A DNA stretch of 64,000 bases from Amaranthus tricolor (GCF_026212465.1 NC_080049.1:23016872-23080871), one strand, 5' to 3'. Numbered from the stretch's first letter, positions 11,455 to 25,197 are shown. The notes: a model not told the origin generated them from the sequence alone. Made by a program: numbers and translations.

Positions 11455-14400
11455 TCACATGTTAAATGGAGCAAGCCCAACCAAGTCTACACATAGAATG
11501 AACTTGGGAGAAGGTAACGATTTAGTCATCATATCCGCGGAGTTGTCTTCCGTTGCAATCTTAATCAAAGTTATCCTCTTCGCTTCAATCTCATCACGAA
11601 TGAAGTTATACTTGATATCAATATGTTTGGTTCTTCTATGAAAACTATTTTGATTTCTAGCCAAATATATTGCACTTTGGCTATCACAATGCACACTAAC
11701 CAAACTTAGCCTTGGACACAACTCCCTAATGAGACCCTTCAACCATTTCGCCTCTTTGAATGATTCCGCTATCGCTATATACTCCGCTTCGATCATAGAT
11801 AGAGTCGAACCTCTTGTAGAGAAGACATATAACTAACCTTCGTACCACCCAAAGTGAATATCATACCCATAGTCGACTTTCTTCCATCTAGGTCACTCGC
11901 ATAATCAGAATCACAATATCCAATGAGCCCGGAGTTGTCTATACCAAATTTGAGGCATACATTTGATGTACCTTCAAATACCTAAGAAGCCATTTCACCG
12001 CAACCCAATGTCGTTGATGTGCACATTTTATTTAACTGCAAGCGCACGGTGTATGTGTAGTCGCGGGTCGAACATAAGGAAGCTAGGACAAGAACCTTGC
12101 TAATTTCTACTAATTATATTGCTCAAAGTGAAAAATATTTGGTTGGTTGTTTATCTATCAGACTACGTACAAATGCGATAAAAAATGGATTAAAGCTATA
12201 TGATGAAGAGACCTAGGGTGTTGGGATCCCCTAAAGTCTTGTATGATCACGTTCTCATTAGTGTCAATCAAAATGTCGGATTAATTACGTGGTTCAACAT
12301 GATCATGGTAATCTCAAACTTTCGCTCTGTTGATTAACTATTAGATTTAGACCCTACTAATTCAATTCTCACACGTTAGTTTTAATGAACAAATTAATAA
12401 GAATTTAACTAAAATTTACCCTAAAGCAAAGTTGATCCCGATCTCACACACTAGTTCTATTGACTAGTCTAACAAAGCATATTTAATTTAGGGTTATTAG
12501 CACAATTTAACCACATTAATTCTAATTTCATACACACTTTCAATCATTATATATATCATACTCAACTCGTAGGTTCAAATTCTAATCCTAGAAGATGGAT
12601 CTACTCACTAATCATGATGAAAGCAATAAACACAAACCTTAGGATGATACTAGACAAGAATGAATATGATAATAATGACAAATTCAGGAGAAGCAATAAT
12701 TAAATACCAAATAACACAACAATTAATTCAAAGAACAATAAATGAAGAACAAAACTAATTTTTATTAAAGGAAGATTGATGATAATAATTAAGGTTCACT
12801 AATGAAGGATTAAACTAATACAATGAATTAAAATGCAAAGGAAATTAAAAGACTAAAAGAAACTTACAATCCTTAAAGGAAGATTAATGGCAAACTTCAT
12901 GAAAAAGCTAAAACTAAAGGAAGAATTAAAGAGCAAAAACTAGTAAAATTAGTCTAAAAGAGATGGAAGAGGAGTGGAGGAGAAGAAACCCTAATAAGTT
13001 TTTTAGGGCCTATTTATACTAATAAGGAGTTAACCCTAAAAGCTAATTCAAAAATTAAAGGGATGAAATCCCGTGCAGCAAAATAGAAACTCAAAGCAAG
13101 CTAATTCAAAAATTAAAGGGATGAAAATTCCGTGCAGCAAAACAGAGACTCAAAGCCGAGTCGACTACACCAAAAACAATATAAAAGCAGAGTCGGCGTT
13201 TTGTGCTAGAAAATCGCAGTAACTTCAAACGATCACCATTTCTTGCTCGCTTGTCGGAATCGGACATATAATATACCATTAGAAAGCTCTTGAAGTCTAA
13301 TTTCCAATGTCGCAAACCTTGCATTAATAAGATCTTTCTAAAAAAAGTTATGACCAAAAAAGTAAACATATATCAAATTTCACCTCAAAACTTTTGCATT
13401 ATAAACACTCTTCTACCCTTTTGCTCATTTTCTTTGTAGAACATCTTCAACCAAGCTAAATTCCCTTTAATAAACTCCGTCATCATTAAAACCATAAGAA
13501 TTATTCTTAAAAAATCAAAATCACTCAAAATCAACATGAATAACCAAAATGAGTAATATAGCATAAATCTTCAAAATAAGCACGAAATTAGTAGCAACGA
13601 CCATCATTAAGGAGTATAAAATGATATAAATAAGTGCAAATAATTGCACTTATTGTTTCCCCGGGTTTGCCATGTATCTACTAACCATGCTTACCGCTTG
13701 TGCTATGTCGGGACGTCTACACACCATTGTGTACATTATACTCCCTACGACATTTTTGTGTGGAATGCCCCTCATATCTTCTTCCTCTTGCTTGGTCCGA
13801 GGGCATAAATCCTTTAAGAGCATGAAGTGAGAACTAAGTGGAGTAGAAACAATTTTGGCGCTGTCCATCGAGAATCTTTTCAACACCTTTTCAATGTATC
13901 TTGTTAGATTAAGATACAAGAACCCCTTGCTTCTATCCCTTACTATCTCCATCCCTAAGATCCTCTTTGCTTCTCCCAAGTCCTTTATGTCAAGCTCCTT
14001 TGACAATTGATTATTTAGCTACTCCACCTCAAGCATACTCTTGCAAGCAACCAACATATCATCCAAGTACAACACTAGGTACATTAAGGACCCCACACTC
14101 GTACTCCTCATGTAGACACAACTATCATATGAGCTATGTGCAAAATTATGTGCTATCATGAAAGCATCAAACTTTCTATACCATTGCCTTGGAGATTGCT
14201 TCAAGCCATACAATGACTTCTCCAACCTACACACATAATCTTCCTTACCGATCACCTCAAATCCTTTTGGTTGCTTCATGTATATCTCCTCATCAAGATC
14301 ACCGTGGAGAAATGCATTCTTTACATCCAATTGATGAAATTTCATGTCCTTCATCGCCACCAAAGCTAGTAGGGCTCTAATCAAAGAATATTTCACCACC

Positions 14401-16579
14401 GGAGAGAACACTTCATGGAAATCAATACCTTCGACTTAAGAATAACCTTTTGCTACCACTCTTGCTTTGTAGATGAGGCCATTCTCACAAGACAATCCCT
14501 CTTTCTTCTTGAAGACCCACTTGCATCCTTTTGTTTTTCGGAGCTTTCACAATAGACCAAGTACCATTCTTCTCAAGAGACTCGATCTCTTGTTTCATGG
14601 CTCCAAGCCACTTACTCGCATCTATCATAACCATGGCCTCCTTGTAAGAACCCGAATCATCTCTGCCTTCTACCTCACTTGCAACCGTGAGAGTATAGGC
14701 AACGTAATCACACTCCTCAATGCATCTTCTTGTTGGCATTATTTGCCTCTTTAACCGATGTACATTGTGAGGTGTTGATTCCATTGGTTGATACATATCA
14801 TTCTCAACCCTTGTTCCTTCCTCATCCATAGGTGAATCCACCTCTTCACAAGTATCATGTGTTTTACCTACATTGTTAGTAACAACAATATCTAAGGGAC
14901 AAGCAAATCTAGATGACTCATGAAACTTGACATCTTTAGAAGTTATTACCCTTCTAGTTTCCCACACCAAACTCTATAACCCTTGACACCAAAACCATAG
15001 CCAACAAATATACATTTTATAGCTCTAGGTACAAGTTTCCCTTCATTAATATGAATTTATGCATTACATCCAAAAATTTTCAGATTTGAGTAAACAATTA
15101 GAGAAGGATACCATACGTCTCGGGGACACTTGAAGTCAAGAGCAGTGTGTGGAGAACGATTGATCAAGTAGCATGCCATTAACACCGCCTCGGCCCAAAA
15201 ATCTTTTCCAAGCTTTACTTGACTCAATATACATCTTCCCCTCTCTAGCAATGTCTGGTTCATCCTCTAGGCCATCCCATTTTGTTAAGGCCTACCTATA
15301 CATGTGTGATGCCCTGTGATACCCTTTTTAGTGCAAAACTTGAAAAACTTTTTCTCAACGAACTCAAGCCCATTGTCGGTCCTCAATGTCTAGATCTCAC
15401 GCTCCATCTTCTTCTCTATCATAGTCTTCCAATCAATGACGATACCCATCACCTCATCTTTAGTCTTGATAAAGAAACACCAAACCTTTCTTGAGTAGTC
15501 ATCAATAAATGTTAAAAGATAACTATATCCACCAAAAGACATCTTTCTTGATGGACCCCAAAGATCCGAATGAACATAATCAAGAATCCCCTTTGTGTTA
15601 TGGACAACGGGTTTGAAGCTCACACGTTAATGCTTCCCATAAACACAATCTTCAAAAAATGGTAGTACCCTAAGCTTTTTCTCATCAAAGACACCTTTGT
15701 TGCTCAAAACATTCATCCCTTTCTCACTCAAGTGCCCAAGTCTCATGTGCCAAAGTTTGGTTTCTTGCTCACTCATAGTGGAGGAAGTCACATTCATCGA
15801 ACAGGTAACCAAAGAACCTTGTACATAACCATGCTACCCGTCATCAAAATCAGCAAACCCTTCAATATCTTCATCACTCCACCTTCACAAGTGCACCTAC
15901 ATCCAAGAACATCTAATATACCCAAGGAAAAGAGATTCTTTTTCAAGCCCGAGACATTTCTAACATCATTAAGCACTCTAATAAGCCAATCATGCATCTT
16001 TATAGCAACACTGCTAATGCGCACTACTTTGCATGTGTCATCATTACCTAAAGTAACACTCCCACCATCTACCCTTTCATAGGATGAAAAGAACTCTGTG
16101 TGGGGGAGTCATGTGAAAAGAGCATCCCGAATCAAGAATCCATTCTTTATCCCCCCTTGTAACTATGTGTAACCTCCAAGGCTCCACCATCACCACTATC
16201 GTTAACATAACTAGCATCACCGGATGTAGACTCCTTAGACTCTTTCTCCTTTTGCATCCTCTTGAACTTCCAACAATCTTTCTCTATGTGCCCCTTTAAT
16301 TTCCAATAATGAAATGTCATAGCTTTGTTGGACACCCTAAACTTTGACCTACTCTTGTTCTTTCCCCCAAGACTACTTTCATTCATTCTTCACATCATTC
16401 CTACTAAGAACATCTCTTCTATATAACAATGTTTCCCTAAAGTTCTTGTAAGAGGAGGGTGAAGAACATAGAAAAAAAGGCCAAATCCTCATCATCCACC
16501 ACCACATCAATGTTATGACTATAGTGCTAAACTCATCCAAATATGCCTTGAGAGCCCCCTTCTTCAAGCCCAAGGTCAT
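11455..16579 (-). pseudogene. copia gag-pol relic
   Basis: Read on the minus strand from 16579. Gag ends with a zinc knuckle at about 16320 in which both first cysteines are lost (FHYWKLKGHIEKDC in place of C-x2-C-x4-H-x4-C). GAG-pre-integrase (LWHMRLGHLSEKGM) lies at 15627-15812, integrase (YVHSDLWGPS, FIDDYSRKVW) at 15057-15623, reverse transcriptase at 13650-14970 (WYRKFDAFM, the catalytic YLDDML at about 14060, then DLGEAKRILGMEI), and RNase H (IEAEYIAIAES, HCDSQSAIYLARN, RTKHIDIKYNFIRD) at 11455-11796. Many frameshifts and stops separate these pieces, so no polyprotein can be made. The reverse transcriptase tail stops at NPGKQ (13650) and resumes with RHWVAVKW at 12011, on the other side of the inserted solo LTR. 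Confidence 0.9.
12015..13655 (-). mobile_element. Solo LTR, family S, copy 1 (inside the copia)
   Basis: A 1.64-kb segment closely related to 51899-53447 and, inverted, to 55130-56721. On the minus strand the family begins TGATAAGTGCAAATA and ends TTTGCACATCA, so it has TG..CA ends. Shared blocks include GCACGGTGTATGTGTAGTCG near one end. No internal region or second LTR is present. The 5' TG is mutated to CA here and the 5-bp target duplication is no longer visible. The insertion cuts the copia between the codons for GKQ and HW. Confidence 0.75.
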
Positions 16580-16963
16580 ACAATCTACTCTTCAACAAAA
16601 ACCTATTTGTGACATTCTTGGCCATATAAAATGACTCAAGCTTATCCCGAATTCACTTTGTCGTAGATTCCTTCACAACCTCTCTAAGCACCTCATTTGA
16701 GAGACATAGTTGAATTGCACTTAAAGCTTTTGAGTCAATTTCTTCCCACTTAGCCATAGAAATCCTTGGGCCATCTTTTCGACGCCATCCAATGCCTTTT
16801 GTACTCTATGTTGCACCAATATGACCTTAATCTTCACTTGCCATAGCCCAAAGTTTTAATTCCTATCAAACTTCTCTATATTCAACTTCATGGATGCGCT
16901 TTCTTGTGCAAGATCAATCAACAAAACTCAAAACAACCTTCAACAAACCCTTGCTCTAATTTC

Positions 16964-17618
16964 AATTGAAAAAATTACCCCACACACACCCAAGAATCAA
17001 AGGTTAAGTCTCAAGAACAAGCCTCACACAAACACCCAAATACGAATCAAATGTGCAGCCATCAAGAACCCCAATTAAGCAATCAAGAACGCAATCGAAG
17101 CCAACGCAAAGATGTAAGTGGTTTACCCCTAATTGGGCTACTTCCACTATCCTAGCCTAGATGTTTTATTGCTTCTTCAATGGTTCTACAATGATGGTAC
17201 AAGAGATGATGATGATGATGATTATAATTGAGAGAGAGTAAGAGAATAGGAGAGAGTAGAGAGAGATTTGGTAGAGAGGGATAGAGAGGTTAAGAAAGCA
17301 TTACATTAATCTATGTGTTTAGCCCTATTTATAATGCGTAGGGACTAAACACTTACATATAATCCTAAAGCAAAACAAGAAACATAACAAAAGAACTAAA
17401 ATTCTGTTCAAGCACATAAAGCCGAGTCGGTTTTCCTTTGGCCAGGGGACCAGGGGAAAAGCCGACTCGACTTTTTCTTCTGCCTCCAATATTCAATTCT
17501 TCATTTCAAGCCTTTTGATCCTTATATCATTTTTACCCTTTTCATCTCTTTTTACCACAAAAATTTAACCATGAATTAAGGACTAAGTCACACCCTTAAT
17601 CACCCTTAAAACACCACA
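16964..17618 (-). repeat. 5' LTR of the decayed copia
   Basis: Partner of 10630-11248. The leading TGTT is changed to AATT. It contains GCCGAC at 17461 with a mutated inverted partner (GTCGGT at about 17426). Confidence 0.85.
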
Positions 17619-17635
17619 ATTGTATTAGCGGAACT

Positions 17636-18411
17636 TGAGTTTTTTTTTTTTTTTTTTTATGTTAGTTTGAGGTAATTCTCTATTTTAATTAAATCCTTAT
17701 TACAAAATTAACATTTTAGAAAAGCTATTCCAATAGATCAGAGCACGTAGTCTATATTGAGTAAAGTAAACCTTATAAATCATTGCTCAATCATATAATT
17801 ATCTTGCTTTTTTAACTAATTTTTTTTAATATGTGTGTTATGCTAGTTTATGATATTCATCAAGAGTTTCACTTTCGCGGATTCTGGGTATTTATTCAAG
17901 CTTCAAAATTGTATTTCATTGGACAACTTGGTTAATTTGTTTCATGACAAGCATTAGTGGATAAAAAAGGCCAACAACCGAGAAAATTAACAAATCAAAA
18001 AATACGTATTAACGCAAAATAAAGTCTAAATTACTGGCCAAAAAGTCATTTATATGCATGCCAAGGTAGCTTTCCAGCATACTATTAACTTCATTTTTTG
18101 GAAAAACTAAACTAAAAAATCACATGAAGTTTTACACTGTCTAAAAATAAAAGTTTTACTTTTTAATTAACATATAAAAATTTTACATTTAAATTACTTA
18201 TTCATCTAAATTACGTTCTAATTGATATATATGTTAATTTCAATGCTTGAGACCCTTTATTGACAAAGATATAAATAAAGATATATCGTACAATAACTAA
18301 AAGGAGTTTGGAATCACATGCAAGCTTAATGATGAACAAAAAGCAAAAAAGGTACTTTGGATGAATAATGATAAGAAGGTGCTAATTTTATATAATAATC
18401 AAAATATGAGA
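17636..18411. other. AT-rich spacer with a poly-T run
   Basis: A T-run of about 20 lies at 17639-17659. No gene or recognised repeat follows. Confidence 0.45.
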
Positions 18412-19060
18412 TTATAAGACAGTGTTGTATAATAATTGCAAAATTACAAGAGCAATATTAGCGAAAAATGCTGAGTCACTAAGTATGTCACTTTCTTTAT
18501 AACATTCTCGGTATTGTTCAAACATTGTACTAGTAGATCGGCATAATTGAATGTCCCTAGGATAAAATAGTCTTCGTAAAGTACTAGTAGTTTGCATAAT
18601 ACTATTAGATAGAAAACACCAAAATATAATATCCCATATTAAGGCAATTAGTAATCTACCTGATAATATCCCACAACATAGGCAATGTATCGGTTTAGTA
18701 TGATTAGTGACATACCTAAGATTTTCAATAATGCTCGCATAATTAGATTGTCCTATATCATCACCAATACTTTGAAACAACTTCACATTGGGGTCATGAG
18801 GTGTAAATGCATGTTTACATTCATAATAACCATATTTCTTAATAATTTTTCTCAATGTAATTAGATCGATCCAAATAAATTCATTTTTCTTTCCTGGTAG
18901 CTTTTAATCCAAGGATTACCAAAATCTTTCATGTCAAGCTCAGTAATACGCAATCATTTCACACTACTTACCACATGAATATTGGAACCAACAATCAAGA
19001 AATCATCCACGCATACAAACATATAATTATAGTGCAACTTTTATCTTCAAGTTTAACATA
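18412..19060 (-). pseudogene. copia reverse-transcriptase fragment
   Basis: Minus strand. The upstream part reads CVDDFLIVGSNIHVVSSVK, the copia reverse-transcriptase active-site region (YVDD type, first residue changed), then ELDMKDFGN. The open part at 18412-18855 continues with KYGYYECKHAFTPHDPNVKL and YASIIENLRYVTN, the region after the catalytic site in Tork-type copia. It then drifts out of recognisable frame. No LTRs were found, so this is an isolated piece. Confidence 0.7.
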
Positions 19061-19277
19061 TATTCACTTATAACTATTATTAACTCTAAAACCATGTGAA
19101 GAGATCAAATAGTTTGCACATTACTATTAAGCAGAGAATACCAAATATATAGAATTTTACTAAATTTCTTAAGAAACAATAGAAGAAAGCTGGGAATGAG
19201 TTTTTGTGTTATGTTATTATATTGTGAGCTCTAGTCAGCCATTTAACCCCATATTAACTTTTGGCATGAAGACTAAG

Positions 19278-19280
<3 letters not shown>

Positions 19281-19357
<77 letters not shown>
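19281..19357. repeat. (TA)n microsatellite
   Basis: An uninterrupted TA run of about 77 bases directly before the LINE fragment. Confidence 0.98.
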
Positions 19358-19360
<3 letters not shown>

Positions 19361-19494
19361 GTAATAGTAGTGGGATATTTACATATAGGAGAGATTATAG
19401 AAAAAATGGTGATATAATATCGAAAAATACGATAGACTAAAATATAAAAGGCCCCAAATTTAGTGTTAGATGAGTAACAGAAAATAAAAGTTAC

Positions 19495-20165
19495 AGAAAT
19501 GTATATGTTAAGGTGGATGTGTGGGCACACAATAATGAATATAATTAGGAACCAAGAGTAAAGAGAGAAACAAGGGATTTCACCTATTTCTGCAAAGATG
19601 CGTGTAAATAGATTAAGATGGTTTTGGCATGTGTATAGAAAGAATTTTGATGCCCTTGTGAGGCGGATCAAAAGCATCATAGTGAAGGGTAAAAGAAGTC
19701 GAGGAAGACCTATGAGAACATGGGAAGAACAAATAAAAAAGTACTTGAAGGACTTACACATCTCTGAGGACCTGACCAGAAATAGGAGTTATTGGAGGCG
19801 CCTTATTTAGGTCTTAGACTACTGATTTTTGTCTCACCTACTTGTTTATGTTCTGATTCTTTGCCTTTTACATATCACTCTTTTACTTTTTTTAATTACC
19901 TAGTTATTTTTAGTTATATGTTTATTAATTTATTTTTTAAATTTTTTTAAAATTTATGATAAGGGCAAAACTTATATTGTAAGTTGCGGGCTTGTGGTTT
20001 CAGTTTCAACAAGTCATTTTCGTTGCAGGAATATCTCTTTCTGGGGACGTTCCTCAAGCGGAGAGACTCTTCGGCCACATCCTCCTTTATGAGTATGTGT
20101 TGTCGCTTTTCATCACTTTCTAAACCCTGATGATAGTTTCTATAAGCGAAATACACTAAGTACAA
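19495..20165 (+). pseudogene. 3' end of an RTE-type LINE
   Basis: The frame around 19570-19810 reads GISPISAKMRVNRLRWFWHV, followed by KRSRGRPMRTWEEQI and YWRRLI, the C-terminal tail found after the reverse transcriptase in plant RTE-like LINEs (family pattern RLRWFGHV..RGRPKKTW). The 3' UTR at about 19975-20160 is related, in inverse orientation, to 24988-25190: both contain TTGTCG and AAATACACT/GATACACT blocks in the same order. The reverse transcriptase proper is missing, consistent with 5' truncation during target-primed reverse transcription. Confidence 0.65.
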
Positions 20166-21925
20166 TGTGACTTATTTCATCATACCCTAATTGTGATTTC
20201 CATAAAAGGCATGACAATGCAATGACGATAACACATTGATTACGTATGTAAAGGTTGTTAAGTGGCACAGCCAGACCTAACATTCAAGATAAAAGAAGAA
20301 TAATGAGGCTTACTGCACCAATAATGAATAACACTTTCAATTAATTGGTTCATTATTACTTTATATTTTTTACAACATTTTATTAGTTTAATAATATTAA
20401 GTTGCTTGCATCACTAATGGAGTTTAGAAGAACAGAATGCATATATCCTCACCTTTGTTAATAATAAACTAAAAAATAAATTATTTCCAATTGATGTTTG
20501 ATATCAAACATCATACTGCAGACAAATAAAAATTATAATTAAAATTGAATGAATATTTAATATTTTATTATATTCTATTATACTTTTATTGCGCGTTCGT
20601 CAACTATGAAAAAGCATGGTACTTTTATAAAGGTATATGTATGATTAGGTACAGCATTAAATGCATGGACAATTTCTACATTGCTAGAATATTAGGATCC
20701 TATAAAGAAAATGACTTATCAAAATTACTCAAATTACTTTGAATAAAACTACTAATGAGAATATTTAAATTTAGGGGTTTATCTTAAAAACAGAATTTCT
20801 GAAATAATTTGTTAAAATAGAGTAAATAAGAGAAAAAAATTTTATATGATTTTATATAAAAAAAAGGAGCACAGTAAAAAAATTAATAATAGAGATTAAA
20901 ATAAAAATATAATTAAATTAGATTCGACTTTAGGCTGTCGGAAAAAATTGGTAATGCTTCACCTTTGGAAGTGGTATAATGTAATAATCCATTTAATTGT
21001 GGAAAAGAGTCATTTCCAAACTTAAGCAAAACACTTATAGTTAACTTAATTCGTCTCTTCCATATGATGTCATTATTATGTACTGCTAGTCTGTGAACTT
21101 AAATAAAATTTTTATTAGAGTTGATGTACGCTCACACCTATTAAAATTAGTTTGTGTATAAATTTGAAAATGTTATTTATTTGAAAATTTAAAATTTATT
21201 TTAAATTAAGCGTTTGTCAAATTAAAAAAATCCTAAATTAAATTTGCTAGCCAAATCCACTATTATGTTAAAAATAGTTAAAGTTGATAATAACTTTCCA
21301 AATATTATTTAAATTTCTTTATTTATGATATGATGTCATAATAATTGAAATGTACAAATTGAAATTGAATATTTATTTTCAAACACAATCTTAAGTTTCT
21401 CAACTTATTATCTGTATATATATATATATTTCACATGATTTTATCACTATTACATTAGCAAAAATTTCACACGGTTTTGTCTTTTCATAGTAATAGTATA
21501 TATATAATGTTAAATTTTAAGTATCGTGTTTGTTGGGTTGAACTTTAAATTTATTTTTCATCCAAAAAGCTATTACATGTGATATCTTTTTATGATGTGA
21601 TTGTATATGTGGATTACATTTATTCGTACATACATGTGGCAACTATGTCAACAAATGACCTGATGTTGCTACAAATAGAAAAGCTCATTATATGAAAACT
21701 AAGTTTAAAGATTATCCTTTAAAAACATTACTTGAAGTTTACCTTAAAAACTACTTTTGGCAAAATTTAGCGTATTACATGTAATTTTTCCTAACACACA
21801 TATATATTCCTTTTGTTTTATGAATTAAATAGCAACAATGCCTTATTTTATTTGTTCTATAAAATTTACTATGTTTCTGATTTTGAAATTGTTCCTATGT
21901 TCATTCCCGATTTTCATCTACTCAT
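20166..21925. other. AT-rich spacer, no gene seen
   Basis: Short open frames here match nothing I recognise. Base composition is uniform and AT-rich. Confidence 0.45.
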
Positions 21926-21929
21926 TTTA

Positions 21930-22550
21930 ATGTTTTTTTAAATCTCATTTATGTTGTGATTGGTGTGACTTGAGTGCACATTTGATGAGGTGCATTCATG
22001 TGTGACTCTTGGGATGAAATTCCATAAGTATGTCATGAATGGGTGTATTAAGTTGAGTCTTGATGATTGTGGTTTATGATGGTGATTAAAAGTATGGATT
22101 AATGAGGTAATGAAGTATGAGTTATTCATGGGAGTTATGGGACTTAATGAAGAAGTGCAAAGGTTTAACTCTTGATGCTCCTAGGATGCTGTTTTTGACT
22201 CTTCATGTACTTGGAGATGTTTCATTATCATTTATTCATAGGTTTAATATCCTTAATGTTACTTAGTGAGATCTCTCCTATAAATAGAGAGCTCTTATTC
22301 ACATTACAATTATCCACAAAAATACACCCCAACCCAAACACTAGCCTATATCTCTTCTCTATTGTAATTCTCCATATTTGAGAGTTCTTTGAACTCCTTT
22401 TGATAATATAAGAGATACTACACACCGGAGGACGTAGCCTTAGTTGGGTGAACCTCGTTAAATCTTTGTGTCGTTTTATTGCTTTATTTTCTCCTACAAA
22501 CATCGATATTATTGATAGCGTAATTTGTTTGTCATAAAACCTCATACACT
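21930..22550 (+). mobile_element. LTR-like segment (probable copia solo LTR)
   Basis: The segment has a promoter and leader like a copia LTR: CTATAAATAGAG at about 22280, then a pyrimidine-rich leader, then GGAGGACGTAGCCTTAGTTG and GTGAACCTCGTTAAATCTTT, a phrase common in plant copia R-U5 regions. A start at TGTTGTGATTGG (21952) is possible. I could not fix both ends or a target duplication, and no primer-binding site follows, so a solo or truncated LTR is most likely. Confidence 0.5.
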
Positions 22551-23280
22551 CGATCTTGGTAATATTGGAGTTTGAAACACATTGTTCGAACTCTAATACA
22601 TCGTCGTTCTCAATTTTAAATTTGAAATTATACTATTACTGATTACGATCATATTATCTCCAATGGCCAGACCGATACCTAATTTGTCAATTGTCATAGT
22701 GATGTTAAATTTCTAGGCCTATGAAAATGAAGAAGTATGTACTTATTATTAGTTGCTCACTATATCATCTCCATTATTGGTTATTGACTTTACTAATTAT
22801 TTTCGTCACCCTGAAAAAAGCTTGACAATAACATATGTCCACACAAAATTACTTAACAACTATAATCAAGATATTAGAAATTAAATAAATTAAAACATAT
22901 TAATCCACTTGATTGATTGCGTCATATTGTCTCCAATTGCTTTATTTAGTATCAAACCGACTCTCTTTATTCATTTAGTGGTGGATTTAGACTTTAAGTT
23001 CAGTGAGAACACAAGGTAGTATAGAAATAATTCATTAAAAATATTTCAAATATACATAGATTAAAGATATATCAAAAATAATAATATTTTAGATTTAAAA
23101 TTATCAATTACAAAATTGGCATATACTTTTATAATAAATTTATTGGGTTTGGAATGTATATATGGACCGATCAAAGTATGGTATATATCAATTAACAATA
23201 ATTTGCGTCTCACTGGTCTTATTAATCCAGCACGCGTTTGCGTTATAGATATAATTAATCACTACTAAGATACTCAATAA
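22551..23280. other. AT-rich spacer, no gene seen
   Basis: No coding sequence or clear repeat recognised. Confidence 0.4.
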
Positions 23281-23282
23281 TA

Positions 23283-23470
23283 ATGTTTAGCTCAATTGGT
23301 AAGATGCACATGTCAACAATCTTTGAGGTTAGGTCGTGGGATCAATCTTTGCTAACTAGAATTTTTTTAAAATTAGGTGAGTGCCCTCAAATGCGGACGA
23401 GTGAGCCCCTTTGGCTCTGTCCATGTATTCATTCCTCTTTAGTGTTCCCATTAATTTTTGTATAGATATA
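23283..23470 (+). mobile_element. SINE-like element with tRNA-type promoter
   Basis: TTTAGCTCAATTGGTAAGAT at about 23285 resembles an A box, and GGTCGTGGGATCAATC at about 23331 a degenerate B box at tRNA-like spacing. The body continues with GTGAGTGCCCTCAAATGCGG and CCCTTTGGCTCTGTCC. It cannot fold as a functional tRNA. The open frame across it is incidental. Confidence 0.45.
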
Positions 23471-24184
23471 GTGGTAGTGGTATAAACTTTAAACAATGGA
23501 TTATATAGAAATAACAGAGAAAATATATAAAAAGTAAAGTGGTAAGTCATGTTTATAAATAAAAAAAAAGATAAATTTATATTTATTGAATCAAACTAAA
23601 ATAAAAAAATGACAAATTTATTAATAAGATGAGTAGAATGTAAGTGAAAGAATTAAAAACAAATATAGTAATTTCATTGACATATATGTTTCCCTAAATA
23701 AATATTTTCCATTAAATAATTAGTTATGAATTAAGACGCTAGCAATTGCACGACGTAATAGTCCATTATCCATTTTAATACTAAATGGAAGTAGGATAAT
23801 GTCATATCAAGACCTAAGCAAAGCACTAGTGAGTTGTTGATTCCTTCTTCATGTTACCTATTAGTGTATATGTAACAACCATTATATTTACTATATTTTA
23901 CATTTCATATTTTATGTAATTCGAACACATTATTTTAATTATTTATATTTAATATCGTGCATAATTAAAAATTAATAAAATTAATATTCTAAAATTTTGT
24001 AATTGGATAATTCACACACCTTCATTAATTATATTTGTTTACATATTAGCCAAAATATATAAAATAAAATAAATTTAAAAGATAAATAATGTTAATAACA
24101 GTAATATAATAAGTTTTTGAGAACGAATAAAGTATTATATGTTCTTCTCACTGTTTACAATGGGAGGCAAGTACTTGTTAGGAG

Positions 24185-24985
24185 TTCTTCATGATGATTA
24201 ATAAGCACTTTGGTGTTCACTTTTTTATGTTTGTCTTTTAAACTAGTTGAATAAACTAGTTATTATATAAAGATGTTTGGTAAACATATGTATTATTTGG
24301 TAAAAAAAAAGTTTATTGGTCCATTTTAGCTTATTTTGATATAAATAGAAGGTTAGATGGTCAAATTATCAAGTAATAATGTTTATTGTTATATAAGCTA
24401 TTTTTAAATAAGCTGCTCATAGCAGTGAGTTTAAAATCAACTGCTCAAACCAGTTAATAAAATCAGCTGGTCAAATCTATCACTATATATAATCAGCTAT
24501 CAGCTACCAACTATTAGCCGATTGCAAAACACCCACATAGTTATTGATTGTAAGTTATTTATAAGAGAAAAATAGGCTAATAAGCCAAAAGTCATTAGAA
24601 AAAATTTGATAAAGTAGTGTTTACAAAATTGACGTTAAAGCCATTAAAATCATTAAGCAAATAAGTTATTTTTTTGAGAATTTAATCAATTATTAAGTTA
24701 AAAATAAATAGCAAATTAAAAAGTTATTCATCAAATAACCAATTTATCAAACTCTCTTAGCCATGAACCATGATTGATAGAATAGAATCTTCATTCTCAT
24801 GATACTCTCTAGTCCTTATGGACTATACATATATCATCACACATTATTTAAGAATAATGTTTTATGGAGATGTAAACAAACAAGATAAAAACAAAATATC
24901 GAAATAAATAAGTAAATTGAATTAAAAAATATATATATTTTCAGGTGGAGACATGCATGTTCAAGCATTATATAAAAAATTAACA
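24185..24985. repeat. Segmental duplication, unit 1 (left part)
   Basis: Matches 38285-38677 and 39972-40090: shared phrases include AATAAACTAGTTAT/AATAAACTAATCAT, GCCATGAACCATGATTGAT/GCCATGAATCATAATTGAT, TTTATGGAGATGTAAA and AAGATAAAAACAAAATATCG in the same order. The homology resumes after later insertions at 27535, in the kinase promoter, matching 40300-40545. So the kinase upstream region exists twice, about 14 kb apart in the same orientation. Confidence 0.7.
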
Positions 24986-24987
24986 AA

Positions 24988-25195
24988 AATCATCATCATC
25001 ATTATACGCAGTGTATCTCGCTCATAGAAAATTATGGTCACGTATAAGGATGGAAGAAAGACGACAACCTATATCAATAGAGGAGAATGCAGTCAAAGAG
25101 TCCCTCAACTCGAGAAAGACCTTCAAATAGAAAGAAACCTGCAATTACCAAGAAACTTACAACTTAAAACCAATAATAACCATAAATAGTAATAA
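24988..25195 (-). mobile_element. 3' tail of an RTE-type LINE or its SINE
   Basis: On the minus strand it ends GAGATACACTGCGTATAATG followed by GATGATGATGA, the short-repeat tail typical of plant RTE elements. The part at 25040-25150 is related to the 3' UTR of the LINE at 19975-20160. A direct repeat AAAAAATTAACAAAAA at 24971-24986 and about 25746-25761 brackets this tail together with the neighbouring foldback, and may be the LINE target duplication. Confidence 0.55.
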
Positions 25196-25197
25196 AA

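Larger units (their letters stand above)
10630..17618 (-). mobile_element. Decayed Ty1/copia retrotransposon, split by a solo LTR
   Basis: Two related long terminal repeats (10630-11248 and 16964-17618) enclose copia gag-pol relics in the order zinc knuckle, GAG-pre-integrase, integrase, reverse transcriptase, RNase H, read on the minus strand. Beside the 5' LTR (right end, minus strand) a sequence ATTAGAGCAAGG resembles the tRNA-iMet primer-binding site, and beside the 3' LTR GTGGAGAT resembles a polypurine tract. A 1.6-kb solo LTR of another family (12015-13655) interrupts the reverse transcriptase. Without it the element is about 5.3 kb, normal for copia. The two LTRs differ at many positions, so the insertion is old. 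Possible target duplication ATTGA/ATTGT, imperfect. Confidence 0.88.

Noticed and set aside
23283..23360. tRNA gene
   Set aside because: A and B box resemblance only; the acceptor and anticodon stems cannot be paired. SINE head is more likely.
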